IMG/VR virus record: IMGVR_UViG_3300030085_002413
Coordinates: 811-35,818 of that record
Source of the DNA: a virus
DNA length: 35,008 nucleotides
Reading direction: 5' to 3' (one strand)
Shown: piece by piece, positions 14,741 to 25,145 of the stretch
Layout of the letters: each line of letters starts with the position of its first letter
Position numbering within the stretch: position 1 is the first letter of the stretch
Notes under the pieces: generated by a model
The model's input: the letters and a program-made list of their open reading frames with translations, nothing else
Database searches by the model: none
Told to the model about the DNA's origin: nothing
Made by a program: the position numbers and the translations under genes

Positions 14741-15937
14741 TTATGAAGCCACTCCTGGCGTTATTAATGTATCTAAATCTATTTTTATAGTTGCATCGTT
14801 AGTAGGAAAATTACTCGTTGTTATATTTCCTTGTATTCTCAAAGTATCAGCAAGCTCAAAAGCAGGGGCGTCTCCGTGTGTAAAAGTTAAAACTTCGCTA
14901 CCTTTAAACGTTTGAGCTAATCCAGTTACAAAACTTCCAGCTGAAGAGCTAGCAGAAACTGACGCTACCTTATTGCTACTAGAGTTATTTACATTAGGAC
15001 CCGTATAAACAGCAACTCCATCTCCAGGTATTCCGTATGTTCCATTAACAGTTATTGTAGTGCTATTACTGACAACACCTCTTACTGTTGTTGTAGGAGC
15101 GGTTAAAACAGAAGCTGTAAAACTTGCAGATATATTGCAGTTTAAAAGATCGTTTATAATTGGCAAACCTTGAGCTTCTATAGTAACGCTAGCGCCGTCG
15201 CTAAAGTTTTGAGCTGAAGATAAAGTTATATGATTTGTAGAAGAATTTATAGCTATTACGGTTGGCGTACCACTACTAGCGCCACTTGTCATTACCATAC
15301 CTACAGCAATGTTGTTTAAAGAATCTAACTTAACTTTGTCTTCAGAACTAACAGCACCGTCAACAGTTGTTGTTGTTTGAAAATAAAACGCGTTTTCTGC
15401 TACAGCTATATTAGAGATATTTGAAGGACTAAAAATAAGACCAAACCCATTAGCGTCAGTATCTGCGTTTTCTATAGTATAATCAACATTTTTAACAACT
15501 ACAGCAGAGCCTCCTGAGCTGCTAACAGAAGTAATATTACCCGGTAAAGTTTTAAAAGAGCTTGTATTAGCTCTAGGTGCTAAAGAAAAAGTTAAAGTAG
15601 TGTTACCTAATTGTTTTATTCTTTTATTTATTAAAAACCCTTCAGGATGCGTTGCAGGATCTCCAATCAATATAATATCATAGTTTTGACCAGCAACACT
15701 TGGAAAATTTATAATACCATTATATTTTCTTGAAAATAAAGTTTTTTTAAGAATTTTTTGAGGAGTATGGCCTAATGAAAATGTATTTGTTTTAAAATCA
15801 TAAAACTTACCTGAAGCGTCGGCAACTATTAGTATAAAAGTAGCTCCAACATCTCCAACAACAGAAAAGTTTCTAAGCTCTCCAGCTTCAGAAATAGAGC
15901 TTAAATTAATGCTAATATTTTTTATTTTATTTGCCAT
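14741..15937 (-). CDS. Beta-rich tail/fibre-type structural protein, 398 aa
   Basis: Residues ~1-115 look like a beta-sandwich: LRNFSVVGDVGATFILIV, then YDFKTNTFSLG, then YNGIINFPSVAGQNYDIILI. This kind of opening is one I recall in structural proteins of uncultured marine phages. The rest is Ser/Thr/Val-rich with short strands, including AVGMVMTSGASSGTPTVIAI and STNHITLSSAQNFSDGASVT, a small beta unit that often recurs in phage tail or fibre proteins. There are no cysteine motifs, membrane spans or enzyme motifs. Lying between the 3066-aa nozzle-like protein and the 152-aa protein, four bases after the former, it is probably a virion surface component, perhaps an adhesin or spike subunit. 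Exact role unknown. Confidence 0.7.
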   Translation of the reverse strand: MANKIKNISINLSSISEAGELRNFSVVGDVGATFILIVADASGKFYDFKTNTFSLGHTPQKILKKTLFSRKYNGIINFPSVAGQNYDIILIGDPATHPEGFLINKRIKQLGNTTLTFSLAPRANTSSFKTLPGNITSVSSSGGSAVVVKNVDYTIENADTDANGFGLIFSPSNISNIAVAENAFYFQTTTTVDGAVSSEDKVKLDSLNNIAVGMVMTSGASSGTPTVIAINSSTNHITLSSAQNFSDGASVTIEAQGLPIINDLLNCNISASFTASVLTAPTTTVRGVVSNSTTITVNGTYGIPGDGVAVYTGPNVNNSSSNKVASVSASSSAGSFVTGLAQTFKGSEVLTFTHGDAPAFELADTLRIQGNITTSNFPTNDATIKIDLDTLITPGVAS

Positions 15938-15941
15938 TTTG

Positions 15942-18900
15942 TTATTCGTCGCTTATTAATACTAAACTAGTTATCATGCCTAAGCCTTGAGCGTTTAGTT
16001 TTCCTTCTCTAATAGAGCTTTTAACACCCATAGTTCCTCTAATATAATTAAACCACTTACCTTCTTTTTTCAAAAAATATTTAAGTTCTCCTGTCTCTAT
16101 ATTCGTTTTTATATTGCTACAATACCATCCGCCAGAACCTTGAGTATTAAAACCATCTTGTTGGTTTTCAAGAAAACTATTTGGTATATATGAGTGAGCA
16201 TTAGAGCCTTCGTAATCTAAAGTTTTAAATTCTTTAACTACATCAGGAGCATCGTTAATTACAGTTGTTACATGAGCTAGTTTGTTGTCATTGTAAAATT
16301 GAGAATATCTATCACCTTTATAGTGTTGCCACATTTTACCATCTACATAAGTGTAATATTTTTTACTTAAACTTAAACCAGATTCTATACCTTTATTATT
16401 ATTTGTTTTAAAATCCTTAAAACTAACCCAACCTTTTACAGACTCTTCATAAGAAACAGTTTCAGGTATTAAGTTTGTAGTATCTATTTGAGAAAACACT
16501 ATATCATCTATGCTTGCTGTATAAAACCCATTATTAAGTTGACTTGGTAAAACCCTAATAACAAGACAACCAGTAAGATCAGACTCAGGGTTAAAATCTT
16601 CAGCACTACTTGTTTGCTCAACAGTTACGTTTAGTGGAAGTATTGGGAAAAGGTTAAGAATATTTGAAAAAACAGTGTTATTGCCAAATCCATCGTCGGT
16701 AATAAAACTGTCGCTAAAAATATATTTAAAACCTATAGCATTACCTGCAACACTATTAGGGCTCCAATAATAAATTTCAAGAGGTATTTCATTTGACGTA
16801 AGATTAAAATTAATATTATATTCATTACCTATTTGTAGCTCTTCTTCTAAAAATTGATAGATTTGAGTTCCAGCTGGAGCGTTATCTAGTTTTATTTGCT
16901 CGTTCTCAAAATAAATATAGTCCTGGGTTGTTATAGGAGTCATAGGACCGCTAAAAGCAAAAGGATTACTACCTTCTATTAAGTTAACGCTGTTAGTTAG
17001 CCATCCATTAGTGCCACCACCACTGACTATAGTGCTTTGAGTGTATAGTTTTATAAAATTAATTTTACACCGCGAATTATTAATTCCTGAAGCATCATCC
17101 ATCATAACTACTTTTATTCCACCGTTATTGACCTCAGCTACAGAATATGGATAAGCAGCGCCTGTTGTGTTCTGAACAACAACATTAGAATCATCAATAT
17201 CATAGGGTACTACTAATTCAAAGTTACCATTATTAGTAAAAGATACTGATTGCGTATTACCTTCAACGCTTGCATCATTATATCTAAAAGATAATCTTTT
17301 AATAGTGCCATCAGACTGAGGAGGCGTAGTAAGCGTAATATAACATTGCCCGTTAAATTGACCTGATTGACCTTCGCCAGCTACATTAGTACTTAACGTA
17401 TATATAACATCGTCTGTTGTAATATCAGCAAACTCAGAATTATTAAACACATATTGTAAATAGTTTTCAAATATAGGACCTTCGCCATCACTAGTTGCTA
17501 TTTCTGTTGCTGGTATATTAAAATTCCAACCATTGTAGCCGTAGTATGCAGATAGAGGTTCAAGAGCATGAACAGGTGTATAAAAAGTGTTCGTACTCCA
17601 GTACTCACTAAAACCACCCGGGTCATCTGCTTGTGTTATATCTATAATTTGAACGCCTGTAAAGTTAATAAACTCTGGCCCTTGTCCAAAGTCTCTTATT
17701 CTAAGTTTGTTAAGGTCCTGGTTTGAATTTAAATTTGTTTTAAATATAGCTCTAAGCGCTTTACGCTCAACACCGTATTCAGTTACTGTTACAGGTAGCG
17801 GTATTAAATCGCAGTCGTTGTTTGCAAAATGAGCTATTTGACCAAAATGACCAACAGGATATTGACTGTTTTCAACTTGTAAACTTTGAGTTTCATAGTC
17901 ACACTGAGAGGCAATGCCTGGGTCTAAAACCCCATCAAGTCTAATTCGTCTATTATTAAGCAAGGCTCTACTACCTAATGTTGGAGGCGTTATTTGGTCA
18001 TCAGGATGTAGTTGTTCGTTGTAAAATAAGTCAACAAGATAAAAGCGCCCTTGTCCATCTTCACCCATACTAAGCAAATCTGATCCGTCTTCATTTTCTA
18101 TGATCCAAAAAGCATCACCAAAATCATCAGATGGAGGGCTAAACGAAATACCAGCAGAGCCAACTTGACTACTATTGTCGTATGGTTGAAAAGTAGTTTG
18201 ATTAGCATAAGTATTAGAGCCAATGTAATGATCACCTAAAGCTTCACCCTCAAAAGAATCAATAGGATCACCTGAGTAATAGTTATATGGAAGAACACCA
18301 GTTCCAGTACCAGCGACTGGCTGCCTATATTTAACAACTTGATCATTGCCTTCAGCATCTGTTACTGTAACTTCTACCCACTCTCCTTGAGGTTGGCCGT
18401 ACATGGTGTTCCACATAACATAAGGATCAACAGGAGCATTAAAGCTAAACCCTGGCGTAGATAAATTTATTACTTCTGCAAAAGCAGGTATTTCTTCAGC
18501 GGGTATTGGTACAGGATCTTCAAAGTCAGGAGGATCATAAACAATACTACTAACAGTAACTTGAGTGTCTTGTGACGTAGTATCTGACGCTACTATATTT
18601 TCGTAATTAGATAAAGTAGGATCTGCTTCAAAAGCGTCTATTGCTGCTTGACCTTCAAGAGTTATAGTTTCTGTAGTTGCAGGATCAAATCCCCAAAGCT
18701 CAACGCTATCAGTTGGTGTTTGTACTCCATTTACTACTACAGGAACATAATTAGATCCTAAAGAAGCATAACCTTGTTGTGACTTCCACATAGCGACACC
18801 GGTTACAGCAACTGTATTAGCTCTGTCAACTTGAAATTCTAATTCAACTTTAATATCAGGAGCAACAATTTTAGGAGTCCAAGGATCATCAGCGTCAAAT

Positions 18901-21900
18901 ATTCTAAATTGAAAAACTACCTGTCTTTGCTCTGAGTATATTGGAGCGTGACCGCCACCAGTAGCACCATAACTTCCAGCGGTTCCTTCCCAAACTAAGT
19001 CTGCGTTAACATTATCAGTCCACCAACTAGTACCACTATCTTTTTGTGGCGTATATAAATTAGGGTTTGTATCAAACTCAAAAGACATAGAAGAGCCTGC
19101 AGCTGTAGCTATATTATATAAAGCTAAATTTGTAGCGTAAGCCTCAGCGTTAGCACTAGCGGTGTCCGGAAAAGATCCTGGGCTTGTATAACCAGGAAAC
19201 TGAATTAAATCAGCTCCACCTGCTCCAGAGTTATTATCATTTCCAAACCAAGGATTTGCATTTGGAGCACCTTGGTATTGTGTTCCAGCACCAATACCAG
19301 CACTTGTAGCACCTAGTTGATTATTTCCACCTCCTAAAGAACCATCACCACCTGTTGTGCCCCACGCTGTAGTTGTAGTACCAAAAGTATTAGAGCATAG
19401 AGCGTAAAAACTATTTTCATAATTAGCAGGAGCCCAGCTAGGTATTAACTCAACCTTCATTCTATTTGCTTTAAAAGGCTCAGTGACACCAGCAATAAAT
19501 CTTCTTCTTAACCTATAGTTAACTTTTACATTGATAACTTCTCCATTAAATACTTGAGTACAAGACTTGCTCGAGCCAATATTTAACGCGTCTATTGCAT
19601 CGTGAGTATTAGGATGTTGTTCTATAGGTGATTCGTAAGTAGAACTAGAGCCATCAGCAAAGCCGTGCTTATAAGGAAAAGTAAAACCTTCATAACTATA
19701 GTTAGAGTCATTTGCGTCTTTTGCTAAAACTATACCGTATGTTGAAGAGTTAATGTTTACTGGATCTCCACTAGCCCAACTACCTCCGTCATTACTATCA
19801 CCTAAACCATCGTGCTTAACTTCTGTATCACTAGAGCCTAAATTTCTTATGTATTGAACTCCGTAAGGATTAATAGTACATCCATGACCAGCTGTTAACG
19901 TGTTAAATGGATTAAGATTCATAACACCATTTGCACCTGTTCCTTCGTTACGAATTATATATCTATTCGAAACTTGAAACGCTGGAAAAACAGCATCTAC
20001 AGCCAGAGTATCACTATAAACTATATATGAATTGCCATCTACTGGATTTCCTTGAGCATCAGCATAACCTTGCACATTCCAATCTTCAGAAGTTAAAGTA
20101 TACTGTAAAGAAGCAGTGTCAGGTAAAATTTGATTGCTATAATAATCACCTATTTGTCCTGGCTCAATAGCTGGCCAATTAACAATAGTAACATCGTGTA
20201 ACATTTCTTCGTTAGAAACTATAGCGTTATTTTCGTATAAAACGTTAACGTCAACAAGCTGAACTTCTTCAGAAGCGTTTAAATCACCGTTTTCTATAAT
20301 TTGAAATGTAGATATGCTTTCGTTTAAAGTTTCACCTTCAGATATAAAAGAATTTAATAGAATATTATTATATCTTGCTAATCCAAAAGATAGGTTATAT
20401 TGTTTTTTATAATCGTCATACGTCCCTATTAAAGTGCCATACTTAGGAAGCTCATCTCTAAAATAATCGTGCATGCCAGCGTCAGATATAGGTGTTAAGC
20501 CGTCCATAGAAAGTCTAAGTACAGTACCTCTATTTTTATCTGAAAAATAAGCTCTATAAGATTCTTTAGCGAAAGACTCTGGATTTTGAGATATTCCGTA
20601 TTCTCCAACAAAAGGTGAAGCTTGACCTAAAACATTTTCTGTAGCAACTAAATTTACGTTACCATCAGCGTTAAATAAAGCATCTTTGTTAGCTAGTATT
20701 TTAACAACTCTATCCTCGCAAAAAGCAATTAAGTCTGCTCTTCTTGAAAATAATTTCTGTATGCTTCCGTATGTAGGATTTAAGTCTTTAGTTATTTTTT
20801 CTGCAGCAATAAACTGATTTAACTTGTTTACCCCGCTTGGAGCGTTGTATATTCCAGAGTATATAAGACCATACTTTCTTTCTTCAGCATAGTTGTAAGA
20901 CTCATCTAATGTAGTAGAAGCTCTAGCACCGTTAGATATAAACGGAGCGTTAAAATCATCTCTAATTCTGTTTGATTCAACACCGTTACCAAAGCTGAAG
21001 CAGTTAAACCAATTTAAGCCAACGCTTAAACCAGGATCAATATTTTTATCAACAACAAAAGCATATCTATTTTGATTATCCTCAATACCTGGATTATAAT
21101 CGTCGTTGTTAGTAGATATTCTACAAGAAGTATAACTACCATCTTCTCTATAAAATCTAACTATAGCATTTGAATACTGTATGCTAACGCTATTACTATT
21201 TAAGCTATTAAAAACTTTAGGATTATCTTCTATATCGGCATAATAATCTTCAACATTAATTTTAGTTATAGTATTATCACCTACTGTAGTTACTTCTGTA
21301 TATTCATCTACAGAGTTTTCGTTTATTACTTTAAAATATAAATCTTCACCGTCTTCGTCCCACTCAGCTAATATTAAGTTGTCAGTAATTATATGCTGAC
21401 CTCTTTTAGCTTGTGGTAAATTTAAAAATTCAACTCTACATCCCGGAGGTGCAAATCCTTGAGCGTTTCTATGAGTTAAATAAGTAGGTATTGCTTGGCT
21501 AGCTTCGTAAAATATATTTAAATCTAAAGAATCTTTTGGCTCTGTTTCAAATATTGCAGAAATATTTTTTACTAGTCCGGACTGCGCTTGAGCTTGAGTG
21601 TCTATAAATTGTATGTTTGTTGATGTATCTAAATCTATACCACCAGAAGCACCATCAATAGGATTATTATCGGCTGAAGCAGGATTTTTATCTAGTCTAA
21701 CTATATAACAAGTTCGTCTGTTACTAGCCTTACCAAAAGCCGTAATTTTATTTACTAAATTTTGAGCAGGGCTAACATCGTTAGTTTCCGCACTAGGTAC
21801 TTGATCTATGTCTTCAGCTTTTGCTTTAGCCCATAATCTAGCTGCCTCTTCAACGCTATCTCCAGCTCTAGATATACCGTTAACAGAGTGATTTATATAT

Positions 21901-24900
21901 CTTGATCTCCAAGGCGTATGATTATATATATGTTTTACAGATACATCAAGTATTGTATATGTCTCATTGTTACTGTCATTTTCAAACTTAAACTTTTTAC
22001 CAATTTTTATATTTTGTATAAAGCTTTCTAAATCTTCATCTATTTCTGTATCAGAGTTAAACGAAGTGCTATTAGGAGAAAACGTTGGTTCCCATTGTCT
22101 TTCGTGAAGTTCTTTAAAATCTACATCATAGCCAGATCCTACGTTAGGACCTGGAGCTTCTGCTAATGCATCATCGTCTAAATAGTTGCCTTCAAATTCA
22201 ACAAATTTATCTTCATCATATTGAAAAGCGCCACCGCCCCAAATACCTTTGAGTAAGCTGGCTATACTATTTTCACCATCTATTTCTACTTCGTCTAACG
22301 GAGCGTCTGAATCTCCAAAGCCTGATCCGTCGTGAAGATCTTTACCTGGCGCAAAAAATGAAAAATGCATAAAAAAAGCATCTTCATCTTCACCGTAAAC
22401 AGAGTCTAACTCTTGACTATATATATCTTTTTTCCAAGCATTAGCACCTTCAGTATAAGAAGAATTTATCTGTAATATGCCATGCATAGAGTTTACTATG
22501 TTATTAATCCAGTCTTCTTGTTCAACACTAAGATCTACAACGGCAGACATCGTTTCACTAGAATATTCGTTAGACGAACTCCACGTGGTTTCTTGATTCC
22601 ATTCGTTTTCAGAATAAATAACTTCATTAGCTCTAACGCCTTGTCCACTATGTTTAGCATAGTTTGAACTAGATAAGTTAGAAGCTACCATGCTCATGTT
22701 ATCTATAAACATAGCTTTACCATGAGTTGCTAAAAGTGAATCCCATTCAGTAACAGTATTTGTTGGGTCTCCAGCTGCTCCAGGCTGAGTGTTTGGAGTA
22801 TTACCGTAAATAGTGTTTATTCCTAAGTCTTCATTACCATCAGCATTAGCTACATCACCCCACCAAAAAGTATCGTTTGAAGAAGATATAAACTCTGAAG
22901 TATTTTTTGAGTTAAAATTAGTTAAATTTTCTTTTAAAATTTCATCAGCTAAAACTTTAACAAAAAACTTACCAGAAAAATCTTCACCATCTTTTTTTAC
23001 TTTTCTTTTAATAGAAAAAACTAAATCTGGATGTAATTTATCAGTGCTTGAAGTAGCATTGTTAGCGTAGTCTGGTATAGCGTTTGTTGTAGAATCATCA
23101 CCATCAGCGTCAGTTCCTAAGTTATCATAAGCTAATTTAGCATCTTCAATAGATATTTTTTCTTGAAGCTTTATTTTTGTTGTAGCTCCTTGAGATACAT
23201 TTACAACTCTATATCTTCTTGAATGTGTTTCTTTACCACTAGCGCTTACTCTCTTCCAAGAAACATAGTAGTCAGAAGCATCTAATTCTGAACTGAAGTT
23301 TTCGTCAGAAACTTCCATGCCTGGTAAAGGAGAGTTTCCACCGTTTATCCACTCGGTTGCGCTTATTTCTAAAAGATCTGTAACATTATCTATTCTATTA
23401 GTTTGACTAATAAATAAACCTACGCCTTCAGTAGATAAATCTGATAAATTATCATTGTTACTAAGATTTGATGTTTCTCCTGTAGACAAATACATAAACG
23501 CCACTGCGTCTGGAGCTTCAGGAGATATATCAATAACTTTGTATCTATTTAATTGTTCAATAGGCTTTTCTACAGAAGAAGAAGTTTTCTTCAATATTAT
23601 ATAAGAATCTTCTTGTATTTTATTTATTTCTGATGATGGAAAAGATAAATAAACATGATCTTCTTCGTTTTCATAATCTGTGCTTAAGCTTGGAACATAA
23701 ACTCTATCCATTAAAAGATTAAAGTATTCTCCAGAAGTTTCTTTAATATAAAACTTATAATATTCAGCAAAAGAAGGAAAGCTAGTAGATAAACTTGAAC
23801 TTAGCATTAAAGGCTCTAAATAACTAGGCCCTTGAGTTTTGCTTGCATCACTCCAAGGAACAGTTACAGATCCTTCATTAGAGGTAAAAACTTGAGTTTC
23901 TCTTCCATAATAATCTCCAAAAACTACACCTATTTGATAATCTCTTTGAGCTTTTATAGATTCAATACCTCCTTGAGAAAAACTTTCGTTAGTAAAATCT
24001 TTAACAAAATAATTAGAATTAACTTCAACGTTATCTACGTCAAAGCCTTGAGTGTAATTACCATAAACCACTCTATTACCAGTTACTTCTTGAGCTAAAG
24101 CTGTCTTTGGAACGTTGTCAAAAATTCTAAGGTTTTGTTTTTCATCAATAGCTGAGAAAATATTTTCTGTAGTTACAGTGTACTTGCCGTAAAAACCATT
24201 TTCTTCGTATTGCTTTATTTTATTACTAGATATATTTTCAACAACATAAACTACATTTGAATCATCTCTTTTAAAAAGTATATCTACAGAAATAACGTCT
24301 TGAGGTGTTTCATCATCTATAATATCAAATATATCAATAGATTTGATAGTATTAACCATAGATGTATTATGTCCATTTTTTAAATCAAAAAAGTTTAAAG
24401 AATTTAAATCATCTGTAAAATTAGCACTAAATATAGGTTTAGTAAAAGGGCCATAAGCTGAAGTTTCGTTATCAGCATATTTATATCTATAAGAAAATCT
24501 TGGAAATATTTTTTCAAAAATACCTTTTTCTTTGTTTGTATTGCTTTTGTTAATTTTAACACGCAGCGGCTTTGTAGGTCTTTTTTTTATTACAGTTATA
24601 TTTTCTTCTAATACTTCGCCAACATTGTCGTTGTAACTATGTTTTTCATTTATAATAAGCCTAGTATGCGTATCAATATCTATTGTACCAATTTTACTTC
24701 GCTTAATATTAATTTTTTTAGGCTCATTAAATCCATCTGTAAATAAAATAAAATTATCTATAACGTTTATACCTGTTATTATTTTTTTATCAAATTTTAA
24801 ACAAGCTTTAGAGTTTCTTTTATTTGTATCAACAAACACTAACGAAGATAATTCTAAAGCAGGATCATATTCAACTATTATATCTTTATCTTCAGAAGAA

Positions 24901-25142
24901 GCAAACCAATAAGCTTTATTTTGAGCTTCGTCTGCAATAGATCCTACACAAATAAAACCAGAGGGAACTATGTCATCAACCTTTTTGTTTTGTAAAATAT
25001 TTTGAACTGTACCTACATCAGATCCTTCAGACGTTGAAACTTGTATGTTTCTAGCGTCTCTATATTCGCCTTTGGGCAATAAGCGCTCGTCAAGGTCTTT
25101 ATTCATTCGACCTCTAATAAATGTAGTTTTAATTTTAGCCAT
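15942..25142 (-). CDS. Giant tail nozzle/receptor-contact protein, 3066 aa
   Basis: The N-terminus (MNKDLDERLLPKGEYRDA, then NIQVSTSEGSDVGTVQN) matches the pattern I recall from tail-nozzle / 'stabilization' proteins of podovirus-type and crAss-like phages (beta-propeller proteins with roles like T7 gp12). Further core-like segments are YGLIYSGIYNAPSGVNKLNQ (~1425), YFSDKNRGTVLRLSMDGLTP (~1525), IGTYDDYKKQYNLSF (~1575), GLSLSKKYYTYVDGKMWQHY (~2915) and a C-terminal KKEGKWFNYIRGTMGVKS. Between ~1600 and ~2890 lies a long Gly/Asn/Ser-rich, beta-strand region; its last part (~2740-2885: LQIGNEYNINFNLTSNEIPL ... GFYTASIDDIVFSQ) looks like a carbohydrate-binding jelly roll. At about four times the length of T7 gp12 (794 aa), it probably combines nozzle and receptor-contact functions. 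It begins seven bases downstream of the sense end of the 547-aa gene. Confidence 0.8.
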   Translation of the reverse strand: MAKIKTTFIRGRMNKDLDERLLPKGEYRDARNIQVSTSEGSDVGTVQNILQNKKVDDIVPSGFICVGSIADEAQNKAYWFASSEDKDIIVEYDPALELSSLVFVDTNKRNSKACLKFDKKIITGINVIDNFILFTDGFNEPKKINIKRSKIGTIDIDTHTRLIINEKHSYNDNVGEVLEENITVIKKRPTKPLRVKINKSNTNKEKGIFEKIFPRFSYRYKYADNETSAYGPFTKPIFSANFTDDLNSLNFFDLKNGHNTSMVNTIKSIDIFDIIDDETPQDVISVDILFKRDDSNVVYVVENISSNKIKQYEENGFYGKYTVTTENIFSAIDEKQNLRIFDNVPKTALAQEVTGNRVVYGNYTQGFDVDNVEVNSNYFVKDFTNESFSQGGIESIKAQRDYQIGVVFGDYYGRETQVFTSNEGSVTVPWSDASKTQGPSYLEPLMLSSSLSTSFPSFAEYYKFYIKETSGEYFNLLMDRVYVPSLSTDYENEEDHVYLSFPSSEINKIQEDSYIILKKTSSSVEKPIEQLNRYKVIDISPEAPDAVAFMYLSTGETSNLSNNDNLSDLSTEGVGLFISQTNRIDNVTDLLEISATEWINGGNSPLPGMEVSDENFSSELDASDYYVSWKRVSASGKETHSRRYRVVNVSQGATTKIKLQEKISIEDAKLAYDNLGTDADGDDSTTNAIPDYANNATSSTDKLHPDLVFSIKRKVKKDGEDFSGKFFVKVLADEILKENLTNFNSKNTSEFISSSNDTFWWGDVANADGNEDLGINTIYGNTPNTQPGAAGDPTNTVTEWDSLLATHGKAMFIDNMSMVASNLSSSNYAKHSGQGVRANEVIYSENEWNQETTWSSSNEYSSETMSAVVDLSVEQEDWINNIVNSMHGILQINSSYTEGANAWKKDIYSQELDSVYGEDEDAFFMHFSFFAPGKDLHDGSGFGDSDAPLDEVEIDGENSIASLLKGIWGGGAFQYDEDKFVEFEGNYLDDDALAEAPGPNVGSGYDVDFKELHERQWEPTFSPNSTSFNSDTEIDEDLESFIQNIKIGKKFKFENDSNNETYTILDVSVKHIYNHTPWRSRYINHSVNGISRAGDSVEEAARLWAKAKAEDIDQVPSAETNDVSPAQNLVNKITAFGKASNRRTCYIVRLDKNPASADNNPIDGASGGIDLDTSTNIQFIDTQAQAQSGLVKNISAIFETEPKDSLDLNIFYEASQAIPTYLTHRNAQGFAPPGCRVEFLNLPQAKRGQHIITDNLILAEWDEDGEDLYFKVINENSVDEYTEVTTVGDNTITKINVEDYYADIEDNPKVFNSLNSNSVSIQYSNAIVRFYREDGSYTSCRISTNNDDYNPGIEDNQNRYAFVVDKNIDPGLSVGLNWFNCFSFGNGVESNRIRDDFNAPFISNGARASTTLDESYNYAEERKYGLIYSGIYNAPSGVNKLNQFIAAEKITKDLNPTYGSIQKLFSRRADLIAFCEDRVVKILANKDALFNADGNVNLVATENVLGQASPFVGEYGISQNPESFAKESYRAYFSDKNRGTVLRLSMDGLTPISDAGMHDYFRDELPKYGTLIGTYDDYKKQYNLSFGLARYNNILLNSFISEGETLNESISTFQIIENGDLNASEEVQLVDVNVLYENNAIVSNEEMLHDVTIVNWPAIEPGQIGDYYSNQILPDTASLQYTLTSEDWNVQGYADAQGNPVDGNSYIVYSDTLAVDAVFPAFQVSNRYIIRNEGTGANGVMNLNPFNTLTAGHGCTINPYGVQYIRNLGSSDTEVKHDGLGDSNDGGSWASGDPVNINSSTYGIVLAKDANDSNYSYEGFTFPYKHGFADGSSSTYESPIEQHPNTHDAIDALNIGSSKSCTQVFNGEVINVKVNYRLRRRFIAGVTEPFKANRMKVELIPSWAPANYENSFYALCSNTFGTTTTAWGTTGGDGSLGGGNNQLGATSAGIGAGTQYQGAPNANPWFGNDNNSGAGGADLIQFPGYTSPGSFPDTASANAEAYATNLALYNIATAAGSSMSFEFDTNPNLYTPQKDSGTSWWTDNVNADLVWEGTAGSYGATGGGHAPIYSEQRQVVFQFRIFDADDPWTPKIVAPDIKVELEFQVDRANTVAVTGVAMWKSQQGYASLGSNYVPVVVNGVQTPTDSVELWGFDPATTETITLEGQAAIDAFEADPTLSNYENIVASDTTSQDTQVTVSSIVYDPPDFEDPVPIPAEEIPAFAEVINLSTPGFSFNAPVDPYVMWNTMYGQPQGEWVEVTVTDAEGNDQVVKYRQPVAGTGTGVLPYNYYSGDPIDSFEGEALGDHYIGSNTYANQTTFQPYDNSSQVGSAGISFSPPSDDFGDAFWIIENEDGSDLLSMGEDGQGRFYLVDLFYNEQLHPDDQITPPTLGSRALLNNRRIRLDGVLDPGIASQCDYETQSLQVENSQYPVGHFGQIAHFANNDCDLIPLPVTVTEYGVERKALRAIFKTNLNSNQDLNKLRIRDFGQGPEFINFTGVQIIDITQADDPGGFSEYWSTNTFYTPVHALEPLSAYYGYNGWNFNIPATEIATSDGEGPIFENYLQYVFNNSEFADITTDDVIYTLSTNVAGEGQSGQFNGQCYITLTTPPQSDGTIKRLSFRYNDASVEGNTQSVSFTNNGNFELVVPYDIDDSNVVVQNTTGAAYPYSVAEVNNGGIKVVMMDDASGINNSRCKINFIKLYTQSTIVSGGGTNGWLTNSVNLIEGSNPFAFSGPMTPITTQDYIYFENEQIKLDNAPAGTQIYQFLEEELQIGNEYNINFNLTSNEIPLEIYYWSPNSVAGNAIGFKYIFSDSFITDDGFGNNTVFSNILNLFPILPLNVTVEQTSSAEDFNPESDLTGCLVIRVLPSQLNNGFYTASIDDIVFSQIDTTNLIPETVSYEESVKGWVSFKDFKTNNNKGIESGLSLSKKYYTYVDGKMWQHYKGDRYSQFYNDNKLAHVTTVINDAPDVVKEFKTLDYEGSNAHSYIPNSFLENQQDGFNTQGSGGWYCSNIKTNIETGELKYFLKKEGKWFNYIRGTMGVKSSIREGKLNAQGLGMITSLVLISDE

Positions 25143-25145
25143 TGA

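Noticed and set aside
19931-24098. Plus-strand frames within the 3066-aa gene
   Set aside because: Antisense shadows with no recognisable domain and no independent context.
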